Assembly: GCF_023343835.1 (NCBI RefSeq)
Contig: NC_064444.1
Location: forward strand, 5,881,219 to 5,945,218
Length of the DNA stretch: 64,000 nucleotides
Reading direction: 5' to 3'
Origin: Lagopus muta
Lineage: Eukaryota; Chordata; Aves; Galliformes; Phasianidae
Below are positions 63,741-64,000 of this stretch, piece by piece. The translations under genes and the position numbers were made by a program. The notes under the pieces are model-generated. The model made no database searches, was not told the origin of the DNA, and saw only the letters and a program-made list of their open reading frames with translations. The first letter of the stretch is position 1. Every line of letters starts with the position of its first letter.

Positions 63741-64000
63741 GGGAGGTTTTTAATGCCTCCTACAACTTACCAGAACAGTGCAAACTTCAACACTGAAGCA
63801 GACTTATATGTGACACTTTACCTAGCTCCTTCTGAGTAATAATATACACAAAATAGAATTTCAAAACTGATATCTAAAGAAGAGAAATGAAAGAAAATAT
63901 TCAATAAATAATTTATGTGTCAACAAATTATTGTCAGTTCTAAATGTAATTTGTCCCCATGTATGATTTTTTTTTTTTTGCTTCACAGAATTGTAGGGGT

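Larger units (their letters stand above)
55146..64000. other. sequence upstream of the HPRT-like gene
   Basis: About 8.9 kb, AT-rich, with A runs near 57100 and 58364, the CTCF-like site at 57034 and the GC-richer block at 63310. No exon of a neighbouring gene (for example ADAMTS18, which lies near NUDT7 in mammals) was recognised. Confidence 0.65.

Noticed and set aside
55146..64000. Exons of a neighbouring gene such as ADAMTS18
   Set aside because: No thrombospondin, metalloprotease or other recognisable motif in any frame.

Overview
The window is vertebrate nuclear DNA, almost certainly from a bird and probably a galliform such as chicken. Three lines of evidence point there: CR1 LINE fragments (28283-28715, 45655-46125), a short Galluhop-type mariner derivative (11987-12225), and compact introns around genes whose predicted proteins are vertebrate. 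The background is AT-rich, broken by two CpG islands. There are no prokaryotic, CRISPR or operon features, and I recognised no RNA gene.

Three protein-coding genes were resolved exon by exon, all transcribed from the minus strand (right to left). (1) VAT1L, 27564 down to 5902: seven coding exons, residues 1-358. The last part of the gene lies beyond the left edge. (2) NUDT7, 47160-44517: four coding exons, 250 residues, complete, encoding a Nudix CoA diphosphatase. (3) A complete HPRT-family gene, 54944-48215: nine coding exons, 214 residues, ending only about 1.05 kb upstream of the NUDT7 start. The order NUDT7-VAT1L in one orientation matches human 16q23.1. The HPRT-like gene in this position has no mammalian counterpart that I know of.

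Layout: 1-5901 is a VAT1L intron running off the window. 5902-27564 is the visible VAT1L gene, with a large intron 3 that holds the mariner relic, a perfect hairpin, a GA/A tract and a diverged duplicated segment. 26990-28010 is the VAT1L CpG island. 28011-44083 is intergenic (CR1, a candidate CTCF site, an X-box, an exon-like or LTR-like block near 40.6 kb). 44084-47600 is NUDT7 with its CpG-island promoter, and 48215-54944 is the HPRT-like gene with an AT-rich promoter. 54945-64000 is AT-rich upstream sequence with no recognised gene.

VAT1L belongs to the quinone-oxidoreductase-like MDR family, NUDT7 degrades CoA in peroxisomes, and HPRT salvages 6-oxopurines using PRPP. They share no obvious pathway beyond small-molecule metabolism. 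The most interesting points are the HPRT paralogue with Glu in place of the near-invariant catalytic Asp of the PRPP loop, the absence of a canonical poly(A) signal between it and NUDT7, and the non-canonical SSL peroxisomal tail of NUDT7. No wholly new system is evident.
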